Of a DNA stretch of 64,000 nucleotides, positions 1 through 8,657 are shown one piece after another. The stretch lies in contig OZ244919.1 in NCBI GenBank assembly GCA_965221845.1, positions 682,001 through 746,000 on the forward strand, written 5' to 3'. The position numbers were made by a program, and so were the translations under genes. The number at the start of each line of letters is the position of its first letter. The first letter of the stretch is position 1. Under the pieces are notes generated by a model that searched no databases, had not been told where the DNA came from, and worked only from the letters and a program-made list of their open reading frames with translations. Origin of the DNA: JAJEFO01 sp965221845 (GTDB lineage: Bacteria; Pseudomonadota; Alphaproteobacteria; Rhodobacterales; Rhodobacteraceae).

Positions 1-247
1 TGCTGCCCGAAGTGCCGTCGACGGCGATCCGCGAAATCTCCGTCCCCCCGTGACCGGATTCCTCGAGTGCCGAGACCTGCCGCAGGATGCAGGCTTCGAC
101 AGCGCGCCACCACCTTTCCGCGTCGACGCGATCCGGATCCTGGGGCAGGTGCGCCGAGCGGGCCATGGACAGGACTCTTTCGCATTCGTCCACGACGGCG
201 GTCCGGACGCCGCTCGTGCCCACGTCGATGCCGAGCGCCAGGCTCAC
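1..247 (-). CDS. FGGY-family carbohydrate kinase, N-terminal part (runs off window)
   Basis: Only the first 82 codons are inside the window. Translation from a GTG at 247 gives a start reading LGIDVGTSGVRTAVVD, the phosphate-1 (ATP-binding) motif of FGGY sugar kinases, and later IAVDGTSGS, the second conserved N-terminal motif of that family. The GTG overlaps the TGA of the upstream aldolase gene in a GTGA arrangement, so the two are probably translationally coupled. The family phosphorylates pentuloses, polyols or related sugars; the substrate cannot be told from this fragment. The pairing with a class II aldolase and a HAD phosphatase suggests a sugar or sugar-acid catabolic operon. Confidence 0.85.
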   Translation of the reverse strand, partial: MSLALGIDVGTSGVRTAVVDECERVLSMARSAHLPQDPDRVDAERWWRAVEACILRQVSALEESGHGGTEISRIAVDGTSGS

Positions 248-1221
248 GGGCGCGAGGCCAGCGCCTGCCGGTACCTTTCGGCATCCCAGTTCAGGAGTTC
301 CGCCTCTGCGTCCGGCCCTACGGGACGTGCGGACCATTCCTCCGGAAGTCGGCCGAGAACATCGGAAAGGCATCGCAGCATGGCGCGCTGGCTTGATGAC
401 GCATCGGTGCGAAGCGCGATGCCGGCGCCTTCGTGCAGGACGGCCGGCCACGCGCCCGGCCGCCCCCCGGCGGACAGCCCTCCGGGCCCGAGAAAGACGA
501 CATGGTCGGGATAGTACGAGCCGGACATCGCCAATGCGCAGGTCCGCGGCTCTTGCGCCATCCACCCTTCAGCCACCCACGCCATCCCGGCGCCCGGATC
601 CGCCTCCGGAAGCTCGTGCGACGCCGCGCGATGCGGCATGGCAAGCCTTTCCTCCACCTCGCCAAGCAGTTCGGAAACCTCCGGCACCGTTCCGCCGCAG
701 CAGATCAGGCCATGGTTCTGCAGGATGAGCACGGTCGTCTCCGCCGTCACCCTTGACATGATCGACCTGGTCAGCGGCAGGCCGGGCATGGCGTAAGGCA
801 CCGTCACGAAGGGCAGGCCCCCGAGCTTGTCTTCCGCGGCAGCACAGCCTTCCGGGCTGATCGCATGCACCAGCGCCGCCACCGAATGCGTGTGCACAAC
901 GACCGCATGGTCCAGCGCGGCATGGAACGTCGTCTCGATCGACGGACGAAGCGCCGTGCACCGATCCAGGACGGCCGCCCGGCAGCTTCCGTCTCCTGCC
1001 GACCCGCGCGCCTCTGCAAGCGCCGCAGCACGGTCCACCGCGAGAAAGATGTCCAGCCGCTCCGCCTGCGCCAGCTCCGTTCCCGAGGCCTTGATCCACA
1101 TGACGTCTCCGTCCTTCAGGGACGTGTTCCCCCCGGGGCCCTGGACCTGAAGAGGATCCCCGCCAAGACGCGCGGACAGGGCGCGAAACGCGGAGCCGGG
1201 AGGCTCGGGACGCGCGCTCAT
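244..1221 (-). CDS. Class II aldolase/adducin family protein
   Basis: 325 residues. The N-terminal third carries the family signatures GPGGNTSLKDG and MWIKASGTEL (phosphate and substrate binding), followed by VVVHTHSV, whose histidines are expected zinc ligands, and NHGLI near residue 190. The family cleaves or epimerises sugar phosphates. The protein is longer than the usual 210-230 residue fuculose-1-phosphate aldolases, and the extra C-terminal 100 residues match long 'class II aldolase' proteins found beside FGGY kinases. The ATG overlaps the stop of the HAD gene upstream (ATGA) and its own stop overlaps the kinase start, so this is the middle gene of a tightly coupled operon. The substrate is unknown. 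Confidence 0.88.
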   Translation of the reverse strand: MSARPEPPGSAFRALSARLGGDPLQVQGPGGNTSLKDGDVMWIKASGTELAQAERLDIFLAVDRAAALAEARGSAGDGSCRAAVLDRCTALRPSIETTFHAALDHAVVVHTHSVAALVHAISPEGCAAAEDKLGGLPFVTVPYAMPGLPLTRSIMSRVTAETTVLILQNHGLICCGGTVPEVSELLGEVEERLAMPHRAASHELPEADPGAGMAWVAEGWMAQEPRTCALAMSGSYYPDHVVFLGPGGLSAGGRPGAWPAVLHEGAGIALRTDASSSQRAMLRCLSDVLGRLPEEWSARPVGPDAEAELLNWDAERYRQALASRP

Positions 1222-2057
1222 GCGAGCAGCTCGATCCGGTACGTGGGCCTGGGCGCGGCCGCCGAACGGCAGAGTGCGGAAAGTACGTCCGACGCATCGC
1301 CATTCGCGAAGCTCTCGCGCAGCAGCCCGCCCTGGACGAACACGCTGTCCCAGCCGGCGGCGTGCGCCCCGGCAATGTCGTGCTCGAGGCTGTCGCCGAC
1401 CATCAGCAGGCGCGACGGGCCAAGGGCGCTCCGCATCGCCTCGAACACGTGGCGGTGCGGCTTTCCGTAGAAGACCGCCTTGCCTCCGTTCTCTTGATGC
1501 ACGTGAGCAAGCGCGCCGGGAGCCAGCGCGTTGCGGGCCCCCGCGCGCGGGCTGGCGCGATCAGGATTGGAGCAGTAGACCGTCAGGCCAGCCGCCATGA
1601 CGCGGTCCATGACGTCCTTCCAGCCCTCCGCGACGGCGTCCTCGGGAAGGCCCATGACAAGAGCCGCCTCGGCATCCTCCGGCATGTCGCAGATCGTGAT
1701 CCCCAGCCCGTCGGCCCATGAATGCGCGTCTCCTTGCGACCGTTCGACGGCAAAGTAGCGCCGTTCCTTCACGCGGCCGGACCTGATGTCCTGCCAGAGC
1801 GCCTCGCCGCCCGTCATCACATGGTCGAACAGGCCGGTAGCGAACCCCATCGCCGTGATTCGCGCCTCGTTTTCCAGAGCGCGCTTCCCCGAGTTGGACA
1901 GGACGGCGAGCCGCGCACCCGCGCACCGCAGCCTTTCGAGCGCCCTGACCGCGCCGGGATACGGTTCGCTGCCATCGTGCAGCACGCCCCACTGATCCAG
2001 GACGACGGCGCCGTATCCGTTTGCCACCTGCATGATGCTCTCGATGGCGCGGGTCAT
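1218..2057 (-). CDS. HAD-superfamily class IIA hydrolase (TIGR01459-type)
   Basis: 279 residues. The HAD nucleophile motif is seen as VVLDQWGVLHDG near residue 19, motif II as VLSNSGKR, and the C-terminal magnesium motif as MVGDSLEHDIAGAHAAGW. This set and the length fit the class IIA (NagD-like) subgroup described by TIGR01459, common in alphaproteobacteria. It probably removes phosphate from a small sugar phosphate. It is the first gene of the coupled trio with the aldolase and FGGY kinase, which suggests it works in the same pathway or relieves build-up of a phosphorylated intermediate. The exact substrate is not inferable. Confidence 0.88.
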   Translation of the reverse strand: MTRAIESIMQVANGYGAVVLDQWGVLHDGSEPYPGAVRALERLRCAGARLAVLSNSGKRALENEARITAMGFATGLFDHVMTGGEALWQDIRSGRVKERRYFAVERSQGDAHSWADGLGITICDMPEDAEAALVMGLPEDAVAEGWKDVMDRVMAAGLTVYCSNPDRASPRAGARNALAPGALAHVHQENGGKAVFYGKPHRHVFEAMRSALGPSRLLMVGDSLEHDIAGAHAAGWDSVFVQGGLLRESFANGDASDVLSALCRSAAAPRPTYRIELLA

Positions 2058-2063
2058 TCCGGA

Positions 2064-2996
2064 TCAGTCCTCCATGTCCTCGGGCCTGGCGAGGCTCGAG
2101 ACGTAGGCATCGACGTCTTCGGCCGCCATTGCTGGCGTCTCCTTCCGGGCCGCGCCGCCGGGCATGTCGCCGAAATAGAACCGGTAGCCGGGAATCGCCT
2201 GGCGGCGCCTGCGGATCGGCATGCCCTCATAGGGAAAGACGTCAGAGCGCGCGTTCGCCGCATGGTCGTGGCAGGGCAGGACGTAATCCGCCCGCTTGTC
2301 GAGCTCTTCGACCGACTTCCAGCCGTCATAGGAATTGACGAACCTTGCGGGCACCCAGTACCGCCATCCTTCTGCGGGGTTCGGTTCCAGGTTGCGCTCC
2401 TCGAAGATCGCGTCGCCGCAAACCACGATGTCGCCCGCACTCGTGGCGACGCTCACGGCCATGTGCCCCACCGAATGACCCGGCGTCGGGAACATCGTTA
2501 TGCCGGGCAGCACCTCGCATTCGCCTTCCACGGCCTCGAAGACGCATCCCGCGTAGGCCGGCTCTATGCCAAGGACGCCGCATTCGTACGTGCGGTAGTA
2601 GAGGGGCAGCGGGTTGTAGGCCATCTCGATCTCGGCTTTCGGGGCGATGTAGCGAGCGTTCCTGAACTCCTTCATGTTCTGTACGTGATCCCAGTGGAGA
2701 TGGGTGAAGACGATCGCGTCGATCTGCTCGGAATGCACGCCGAGCTTCTGCTCCAGGTGCTCGTGGACCTGCAGGCAGCCGCGCTTCTCGCAATTGTGGT
2801 GGTACTTGCTGGCGCGCTTCTGGTCCGGCAGCCCGGTGTCGATCAGGATCCTGTGCTCGCCTGTGTCGACGAAATGGCAGTAGACTGGCTGCCACTTCTT
2901 CTTTCCTGCGGGCCCTTTCCAGAAAATGTAGGTCCCGAGGTCCCCATGAAGCCAGCCGGTGTTTATCGGATGGATTCTCGTCTCTTGCACGCCCAT
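2064..2996 (-). CDS. MBL-fold metallohydrolase, N-acyl-homoserine-lactonase-like
   Basis: 310 residues from the ATG at 2996, chosen because GGAG lies 6 nt upstream; the longer reading frame reaching 3209 has no ribosome site and a low-complexity Arg/Ala leader. The metallo-beta-lactamase zinc motif is FTHLHWDH, with further ligands in PTPGHSVGH, CGDAIFEE and PCHDHAAN. The order and spacing resemble the AttM/AiiA lactonase branch, which opens lactone rings such as quorum-sensing signals, but other lactones are equally possible. It ends 6 bp before the HAD gene, so it may be the first gene of the same minus-strand operon. Confidence 0.85.
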   Translation of the reverse strand: MGVQETRIHPINTGWLHGDLGTYIFWKGPAGKKKWQPVYCHFVDTGEHRILIDTGLPDQKRASKYHHNCEKRGCLQVHEHLEQKLGVHSEQIDAIVFTHLHWDHVQNMKEFRNARYIAPKAEIEMAYNPLPLYYRTYECGVLGIEPAYAGCVFEAVEGECEVLPGITMFPTPGHSVGHMAVSVATSAGDIVVCGDAIFEERNLEPNPAEGWRYWVPARFVNSYDGWKSVEELDKRADYVLPCHDHAANARSDVFPYEGMPIRRRRQAIPGYRFYFGDMPGGAARKETPAMAAEDVDAYVSSLARPEDMED

Positions 2997-3256
2997 GGGC
3001 CGCTCCGTGTCCCGTGATCCGGTCGCCGTGCGCAAAGGCATGATCCAGGAAGCATTTGCAAGCCCAATCTTCCATGCCGCCCGGGCATGCGCACGGCATG
3101 CCGCGCGGACAGCAGGAGGGGCTTGCGCGCCGGTCCGGCCGCCGCGCGTGCGCCGTGCCCGGGGCAAAATGCGCCGGACGGCGTTTCGACGCGTCTCCGC
3201 CACGGCCATGCGGCCGCTCCCTCAGCGGGTCTCCGGGGTCGGACGTTGACTGCGCC

Positions 3257-3397
3257 GGGTGCATCCCAATTCTTTGGCCGCCATGATTCGCCGGCGCTGC
3301 TGCACCGTCCCTCTGTCAAGAAAACAAGGAGCCCGACTCTCTTGAAAGGCAGGCAAGCTGGACCATTGGGCCCTGAGTCAAAAATTGGGCTGCCCCC
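3257..3397 (+). mobile_element. MITE-like element with ISKra4-type ends (copy 1)
   Basis: About 141 bp beginning GGGTGCATCCCAA and ending in a near complement (TTGGGCTGCCCCC). The interior is closely similar to the element at 17013-17156 read in reverse, including the shared runs CCGCCATGATTCGC, GGCGCTGCTGCACC and TCAAGAAAACAAGG. No clean target duplication is visible here. It carries no open frame worth calling. It lies upstream of the secreted-protein gene at 3630, in the same relative orientation as the 17013 copy has to the secreted-protein gene at 16894. Confidence 0.7.
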
Positions 3398-3402
3398 CGA
3401 TC

Positions 3403-3549
3403 GGGCGTAGCCCAACTTTGTTGATAAGGCGGCGACGGCCTGACTCGCCAGCCAGTCGAGGAAGCGGGCAGCCTTTACTGCATAGCGCTGCGAGGCCATC
3501 GTGCGCATCTGCGAATCGCAATCACCCCAACCAATCTGGGCTGCAACCC
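3403..3549 (+). mobile_element. Second MITE-like element with ISKra4-type ends
   Basis: About 147 bp bounded by GGGCGTAGCCCAACTTTG and the complement of GGGTTGCAGCCCAGATT, the same terminal family as the preceding element but with a different interior. The interior, read on the minus strand, is open (MRTMASQRYAVKAARFLDWL...), so it may be a captured gene fragment between two ISKra4-type ends. There is no convincing target duplication. It sits directly against the first MITE and ends 80 bp before the ATG at 3630. Confidence 0.5.
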
Positions 3550-3629
3550 TGATCAGGACTCCGCTTGACTTCAAGCCGCCTCGGCGGTCTGCGTGGCCAT
3601 TCAGCACGAAACCGTGAAAGGAACATGCA

Positions 3630-4252
3630 ATGAACCTGAATAGGCTTGAGCCCCCCCCCTCAGGAGACTGACGGCCCTCGCCGCCACGCTGGCGGCCATG
3701 ATCGCCCTGCCTGCGGCGGCGCAGCCACGGTGCTCCATACCAGCGGCGCACGGAACGCAGGACGGATCCATCTCAAGCATGGCAGGCAACGCCCTGACCG
3801 TGGACGAGGGCGGGAACTGGTTCCTCACGCTGACCTTCAAGTGCGTGGGCATAACGTACCCGTCCGCCCATGATCCCGAGATTCTCCTTGGCGGCCTGAC
3901 CGTAGTTTCTGGCAATGGGTGGACAGACGACACCAACCCAAGGTTCAGCGGGCACGTCTGGAATCAGGACGGTGGTATTGGCCCCAGGTCATTCGGCGGC
4001 AGCGATCCCGAAGGGGACTTCACCGCAAGGGTGCACCTGTTCGGCACGAGCGTGGACAACAACTGCCACGACACCGACGCTTCCACGCGAATGGAGGTCG
4101 CTGCACAGATCAACAACACCGTAGATTCCACCAGCATGGCTTCGAGAACCATCACCGTGACGGCAAGGGACGACGACCCCCTCACGTACACGGCGTTCCC
4201 TGGCGAACCGTATGAGATCACGATCGATAACTGGAATCAGCCCTGCCCATGA
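3630..4252 (+). CDS. Secreted protein of unknown function, out of frame because of a C9 tract
   Basis: An ATG at 3630 has a good ribosome site (AAAGGAAC). It reads MNLNRLEPPPSGD and stops at 3669. The frame that continues to 4252 begins inside the same leader: if the C9 tract at 3651-3659 had ten Cs, the product would be MNLNRLEPPPL-RRLTALAATLAA-MIALPAAAQ and on for 207 residues. That is a classic signal peptide with an AxA cleavage site. The mature part is acidic, rich in Asp, Gly and Thr, has several cysteines and ends NWNQPCP; I recognise no family. In the sequenced state the gene is off, or it is a recent frameshift. An in-frame ATG at 3698 would lack most of the signal peptide. Two MITEs lie just upstream. 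Confidence 0.6.
3651..3659 (+). repeat. C9 homopolymer tract within signal-peptide coding region
   Basis: Nine cytosines starting seven codons after the ATG at 3630. One extra C (or two fewer) restores a continuous signal peptide plus secreted protein. Tracts of this kind slip during replication and are a known basis of on/off phase variation. Confidence 0.85.
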
Positions 4253-4539
4253 CGGAAAGGGCATCCGCCAGGTCCGCGGGTTCCTCCATCCCGGCACCGG
4301 CACTGCGCACGGCTGGCTGCGCGGGTTCCGCAGGATGGGCCCCGCCCCGGTGGATCCTGCGGCGTGTCCGGAGCGTGGGGGCAGGCGGGCCCGGGCGGGT
4401 GCGACAGGACTTGCGCCACCACGACCCTGCGGCTGCCCGGAGACTCGGACGCGACCACCCCGGCAGCGGGGCGATCCGCGTCCTTCCGGGCAACGCTTGC
4501 CACCGTCACGCGAGGGCGCCCGGGCCCTTCCCGGAGCGG

Positions 4540-4828
4540 CCGGAATGCCGCGTCCGGCCGCGCACTCCGGCGCCGGCAGCGTCGCGTCCAGCAGCTCGAA
4601 AAGAAGCCTCAGGGCCGCCGCGCCGCCGCCCGGCCAGGCGTCCCGGAGCGCCCGCTCCACGCCGTCCAGGTCGGGCGCGCCCGAGGCCGGGCGCGGAAGC
4701 AGCGGCCCGAACTCCGACGAGACGGCGGCAAGCAGCGCCTCGGGCGTGCCGTCAGCCGATTCCCCCGGCACGCCTGCCAGGACAATGGAAACCCAAAAAC
4801 GCCAGAGCCAAGGAGTTGGGCCACACCC
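4540..4828 (-). mobile_element. ISKra4-type transposon remnant (left end and N-terminal transposase piece)
   Basis: Read on the minus strand the segment begins GGGTGTGGCCCAACT at 4828, a variant of the ISKra4-type terminal repeat. It then encodes SEFGPLLPRPAS-GAPDLDGVERALRDAW, which parallels SEFGPLPPRLAAD and VPDLDGVERALRDAS in the larger copy at 27564-30113. Similarity fades below about 4540. Between 4253 and 4540 I see no further gene or element that I can support, nor in 4829-5007. Confidence 0.55.
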
Positions 4829-5007
4829 GACTGCGCCCGCGCCGCGCAGTCAGGTGAGAGCGTCGCGATGCCTGCCCGATGCCGGATTCCGGCAACGGAC
4901 GCCAGCCAAAGAGATTGCGTGACCGTTCCGCGACAGGCTGGTAGTTGCACGGGAAGCCATCGGGAGCCGCGGGGGCGCCTGTCAGGCGGCACGGGGAAAG
5001 ACTACGC

Positions 5008-7071
5008 ATGCGGCAGAACCTGTGGAATGACGACGACGCGGCCAGATGGGCGTCCTGCGCCGCTGAGGAGGCCGACATCCTTCTGGCCGAGCGGGTGTAC
5101 TCGTCGCGCATCATCGGATCCGATCCGGATCTCGTGATGCATGGCGGGGGGAACACTTCGGTCAAGGTGACGCGACCGGATCTCTTCGGCGAGATGACGG
5201 ATGTCCTTCACGTCAAGGGCTCGGGCTGGGATCTCGACACGATCGAGGCGGCAGGCCTGCCCGGCGTGCGCATGGCCCCCCTCATGCGGCTGCGCGCGCT
5301 TGAGGCGCTGTCGGACGAGGACATGGTGAATTTCCAGCGCGCCAACCTTGTCGACTCGACTGCGCCCAATCCTTCGGTCGAGACCTTGCTGCACGCCTAC
5401 CTGCCGCACCGGTTCGTCGACCATACCCATGCGACGGCCTTTCTGGCGCTGGCCAACCTTCCCGGCGCCGCTGACGCCGTGGCCGAGATCTTCGACGGGC
5501 GCGTCGTCTGCGTTCCCTACATCATGCCCGGCTTCGCGCTGGCCAAGGCGGCCGCGGATGCCTTCGACTCCAGCCCCGGATGCGAGGGCATGGTGCTTTT
5601 GCAGCACGGCCATTTCACCTTCGGCGGCACCGCGCGGGAAAGTTACGACCGGGTGATCGCCCAGACAAACGCGGTCGAGGATTGGCTGGCGCGGAGAACG
5701 GGGGGCCGGACCTTCGCGCGTACCGTCCGGCGCTCGCGCAAGACTGCCGCGGAGGCCGCGTGGATCCTGCCCGTCATGCGCGGCGCCATAGCGCGGCTTC
5801 GCGGCGACCACCACGGCCGGAAGGCGATGCCGGTGGTGATCGATGCACGCTCGGGGCCGACGATCGATGCGTTTCTGGGACGGAAGGACCTCGCGTCGCT
5901 CAGCCGGCGCGGCGTCGGATCGCCGGACCACGTGATCCGGACCAAGGGCCGCATGCTGCACCTGGAGGCGACGGACGTGGCCGGCGGACAGGCGGCGATC
6001 GGGTCGAAGGTCGATGCCTACGCCGCCGCCTACCGGGAAGCCTTCGCGCGCCAGAACGCACGGGCCTGCGGACACAAGGTCATGCTGGAACCCCATCCCT
6101 GCGTGGCATGGATTGAAGGCGTGGGCATCGCCGGGATCGGCAAGGATGCAGCCGCGGCCTCCGTGGCGGCGGACATCGCCGAACAGACGGTCGAGGTGAT
6201 GAGCCTTGGCGAAGCTGCCGGCGGGTTTCGGCCCATTGGCGAAGACGACGCGTTCGACATGGAGTACTGGTCGCTGGAGCAAGCGAAGCTCGCCAGAGCG
6301 ACGGCCAGGCCTTTCAGCGGACAGGTCGTCGCCGTAACGGGAGGCGCAGGCGCGATCGGGCTTGCGACCGCGAAGGCCTTCCATTCGCAGGGCGCGGCAA
6401 TCGCGCTCATCGACCGTGACGGCACCGCCTGCGACCAGGCGGCAGCCAGCCTCGGGCCGGACGTGCTGGCGGTCACCTGCGACCTTTCGCGTGACGATTC
6501 AGCGGACATCGCCATGCGCACGGTCGCGTCGCGGTTCGGAGGCCTCGACATCCTTGTGTCAAATGCCGGTCACGCGGTCGAGGGGGGCATTCTCGACCTG
6601 GACGACCGTTCGCTGCGCAGCTCCTTTGAAATCAATTTTTTCGCGCACCGCGCGGTTTCGCGCGCCGCAGCATCGCTCTTCGCACTGCAAGGCCACAGCG
6701 GTCAGATCCTGTTCAACGTATCGAAGCAGGCGGTCAATCCCGGCAAGGGATTTGGCGGATACGGCGTGCCAAAGGCGGCCACGTTCTTTCTCTTGCGCCA
6801 GCTCGCCCTGGAACTGGGCGAGCTGGGCATACGCGTCAATGGCGTGAACGCTGACCGCGTCCGTTCGGGACTGCTGGATGAAGGCTTCATCGAGTCGCGG
6901 GCGCGGGCCCGCGGCGTCACGGTCGACGGCTACATGGCGGGAAACCTGTTGCGCAAGGAGGTTGAGGCCCGTCACGTGGCGCAGGCGTTCGTCGCCCTTG
7001 CAAGCGCGGAACGCACCACCGCGCATGTCATGACAGTGGACGGCGGAAACATCGAGGCGGCGCTGCGGTAG
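5008..7071 (+). CDS. Bifunctional class II aldolase / short-chain dehydrogenase (RhaD-SDR type)
   Basis: 687 residues from the ATG at 5008, preceded by GGGGAAAG; an upstream ATG at 4945 lacks a ribosome site. The N-terminal half is a class II aldolase (DPDLVMHGGGNTSVK near residue 45, VKGSGWDLD, then FVDHTHATAFLALAN with zinc-binding histidines and LLQHGHFTFGG). The C-terminal 260 residues form an NAD(P) Rossmann domain (VAVTGGAGAIGLATAKAF), with LVSNAGHA, and YGVPK as the catalytic Tyr-x-x-x-Lys. This fusion is known from rhamnulose-1-phosphate aldolase/lactaldehyde dehydrogenase proteins, where the aldehyde from cleavage is processed by the fused dehydrogenase. It stands alone, so rhamnose is only one candidate substrate. 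Confidence 0.88.
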   Translation: MRQNLWNDDDAARWASCAAEEADILLAERVYSSRIIGSDPDLVMHGGGNTSVKVTRPDLFGEMTDVLHVKGSGWDLDTIEAAGLPGVRMAPLMRLRALEALSDEDMVNFQRANLVDSTAPNPSVETLLHAYLPHRFVDHTHATAFLALANLPGAADAVAEIFDGRVVCVPYIMPGFALAKAAADAFDSSPGCEGMVLLQHGHFTFGGTARESYDRVIAQTNAVEDWLARRTGGRTFARTVRRSRKTAAEAAWILPVMRGAIARLRGDHHGRKAMPVVIDARSGPTIDAFLGRKDLASLSRRGVGSPDHVIRTKGRMLHLEATDVAGGQAAIGSKVDAYAAAYREAFARQNARACGHKVMLEPHPCVAWIEGVGIAGIGKDAAAASVAADIAEQTVEVMSLGEAAGGFRPIGEDDAFDMEYWSLEQAKLARATARPFSGQVVAVTGGAGAIGLATAKAFHSQGAAIALIDRDGTACDQAAASLGPDVLAVTCDLSRDDSADIAMRTVASRFGGLDILVSNAGHAVEGGILDLDDRSLRSSFEINFFAHRAVSRAAASLFALQGHSGQILFNVSKQAVNPGKGFGGYGVPKAATFFLLRQLALELGELGIRVNGVNADRVRSGLLDEGFIESRARARGVTVDGYMAGNLLRKEVEARHVAQAFVALASAERTTAHVMTVDGGNIEAALR

Positions 7072-7663
7072 GACGGCGGCAACAGGACGCCAATGGCCGG
7101 AGCGACGAGGCTGAGCGGGGCCCCGGGCCGATGAAGATGTACCCCCGCCCCGGCGAAGCGCTGTCCGGCGCCGGCCAGGGCCTGGACAGCCGGCCGCCCG
7201 GGCGGCGCCACGGGATCGGCTGCGGACCCGGATCCTGGCCGGGGCGCGGCCCAGGCGGCGCGCGGAGAGGGCCGGGCCACGGCCCGTCCCGAATGTCTGC
7301 CACCCGCCTCGGTCCCGCCTCGATTGTCCTCGCTGTCCGCGGGCCCGGGGCAACGCTGTCACGGCCGCACCGTTGAAGAGATCAGGGCGGTCGGCGAACA
7401 AGGGTCAAGTCGACGGCAGGCGCAAGATCCGGATGCGCCCCGGATTTGGCGAGGGTGTAGCCCGGATCCTTGTGACGCGTGCTCGTACCACGTCGTTTTC
7501 GCCCCCCCTTTGGCCGGCAAATGGTGATTTCCGGTCGCTTCCGGCCGGTGCGAGCCAGTCAGATGAACCGATTGCAAGAATCCGGGCTGCATCCCTTGGG
7601 CGAGGGCCTTGCGCTCATGCCGCGTTTCGCGGATGCTTGCTCCACCAGTCTGGGAGATCGCCA
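7072..7663. other. Intergenic region, no gene; one solo transposon end
   Basis: Nothing coding can be supported. It is GC-rich with low-complexity Pro/Arg/Gly frames on both strands. The only structure seen is a lone ISKra4-type terminal sequence at about 7453 and a C7 run near 7502. Confidence 0.6.
7453..7480 (+). repeat. Solo ISKra4-type terminal repeat
   Basis: GGGTGTAGCCCGGATC matches the end sequence found at 17013, 21898 and 27564 with one or two changes. No transposase sequence or second end follows, so it is probably a relic of an old insertion or deletion. Confidence 0.45.
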
Positions 7664-8416
7664 ATGCAATCCGCCGCCTTGGGCATGCTGTTCCTTGCGC
7701 TTGCGGCCCCGATGGCCGCGGCATTCGACGCCGAGCGCATGTCGGAGAGCGAACGCGCGGCGTTCCGATCCGAAGTCCGCAACTACCTGCTCGAGAATCC
7801 CGAGGTGCTGATGGAAGCCTTCTCGATCCTCGAGGAACGCCGCGAGCAGGCGGCCGTGGCCAGGGACGGCGAGCTGATCGAACTCTTTCGCGACAGCATC
7901 CTGAAAGACGGCTTCAGCTATGTCGGCGGCAATCCGGACGGGGATGTCACTCTGGTCGAATTCCTGGATTACCGCTGCGGTTTTTGCAAGCGCGCCTTCC
8001 CGGCGGTGGAGGAACTGGTCGCAAGCGACGGCAGGATTCGCTACATCGTCAAGGAGCTTCCCATTCTCGGCGAACAGTCGGCCCTGGCCTCGCAATACGC
8101 AATCGCCACCAAGCTCGTCGCCGGCGACGCCGACTACAAGCGCGTCCACGACAGGCTCATGCAGCATGACGGCGAGGTGACGGAAGGCTTCCTGGTCCGG
8201 ACATCTCGCGAGTTCGGACTCGATCACGCGGCGATCACGGAGACGATGGGAAGCGAAGACGTCGCATCGGCGATCAGCAGCAACCATGCGCTGGCCGAGG
8301 CGCTGAACGTCCGAGGGACGCCCGGGTTCATACTCGGTGACGTCATTCTGCGCGGCTTTGTGGAACTTGACGAGATGCGCGCGATCGTGGCCGGCATCCG
8401 CGAGAAGCGGGGATAG
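7664..8416 (+). CDS. DsbA family thiol oxidoreductase (Com1-like), exported
   Basis: 250 residues from the ATG at 7664 (GGGAG eight bases before it); longer readings include non-coding leader. The N-terminus MQSAALGMLFLALAAPMAAA is a signal peptide. The thioredoxin-fold core carries the active-site motif YRCGFCK (Cys-Gly-Phe-Cys) near residue 106 and the cis-proline loop as VRGTPGFILG near residue 220, typical of DsbA-like proteins that make or shuffle disulfides in the periplasm. A short helical N-terminal extension with ENPEVLMEA precedes the domain, as in the Com1-type family common in alphaproteobacteria. It is monocistronic between non-coding stretches. Confidence 0.9.
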   Translation: MQSAALGMLFLALAAPMAAAFDAERMSESERAAFRSEVRNYLLENPEVLMEAFSILEERREQAAVARDGELIELFRDSILKDGFSYVGGNPDGDVTLVEFLDYRCGFCKRAFPAVEELVASDGRIRYIVKELPILGEQSALASQYAIATKLVAGDADYKRVHDRLMQHDGEVTEGFLVRTSREFGLDHAAITETMGSEDVASAISSNHALAEALNVRGTPGFILGDVILRGFVELDEMRAIVAGIREKRG

Positions 8417-8657
8417 CCGCAGCGAACACCGGAAGCGGACGTTTCACGCAGAATCAAGGCGCTCGGGGACGTTGGCGCTGCGACTGCGGACTCGTCGGCG
8501 GCCCTTGTCCGGCCCGTCTTCGAGCAAGGGCGAAGGGAGCGGGCCTACCTCCCGGCGCCTCCACGGTTCCGGCACGGCCCGACGGCATGAATCCGGCGAG
8601 ACGCAACGCCCCGGCCGCCCGATCCGGCCCGCTCGTGTTCATGGCAGGGACGTCGAG

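Noticed and set aside
3698..4252. In-frame ATG at 3698 as the true start of the first secreted protein
   Set aside because: It has no ribosome site and would remove most of the signal peptide, whereas the ATG at 3630 has a good site and the leader is only one base out of frame.
7502..7508. C7 run upstream of the DsbA-like gene
   Set aside because: It is outside the coding sequence, whose start is well defined at 7664 with its own ribosome site.
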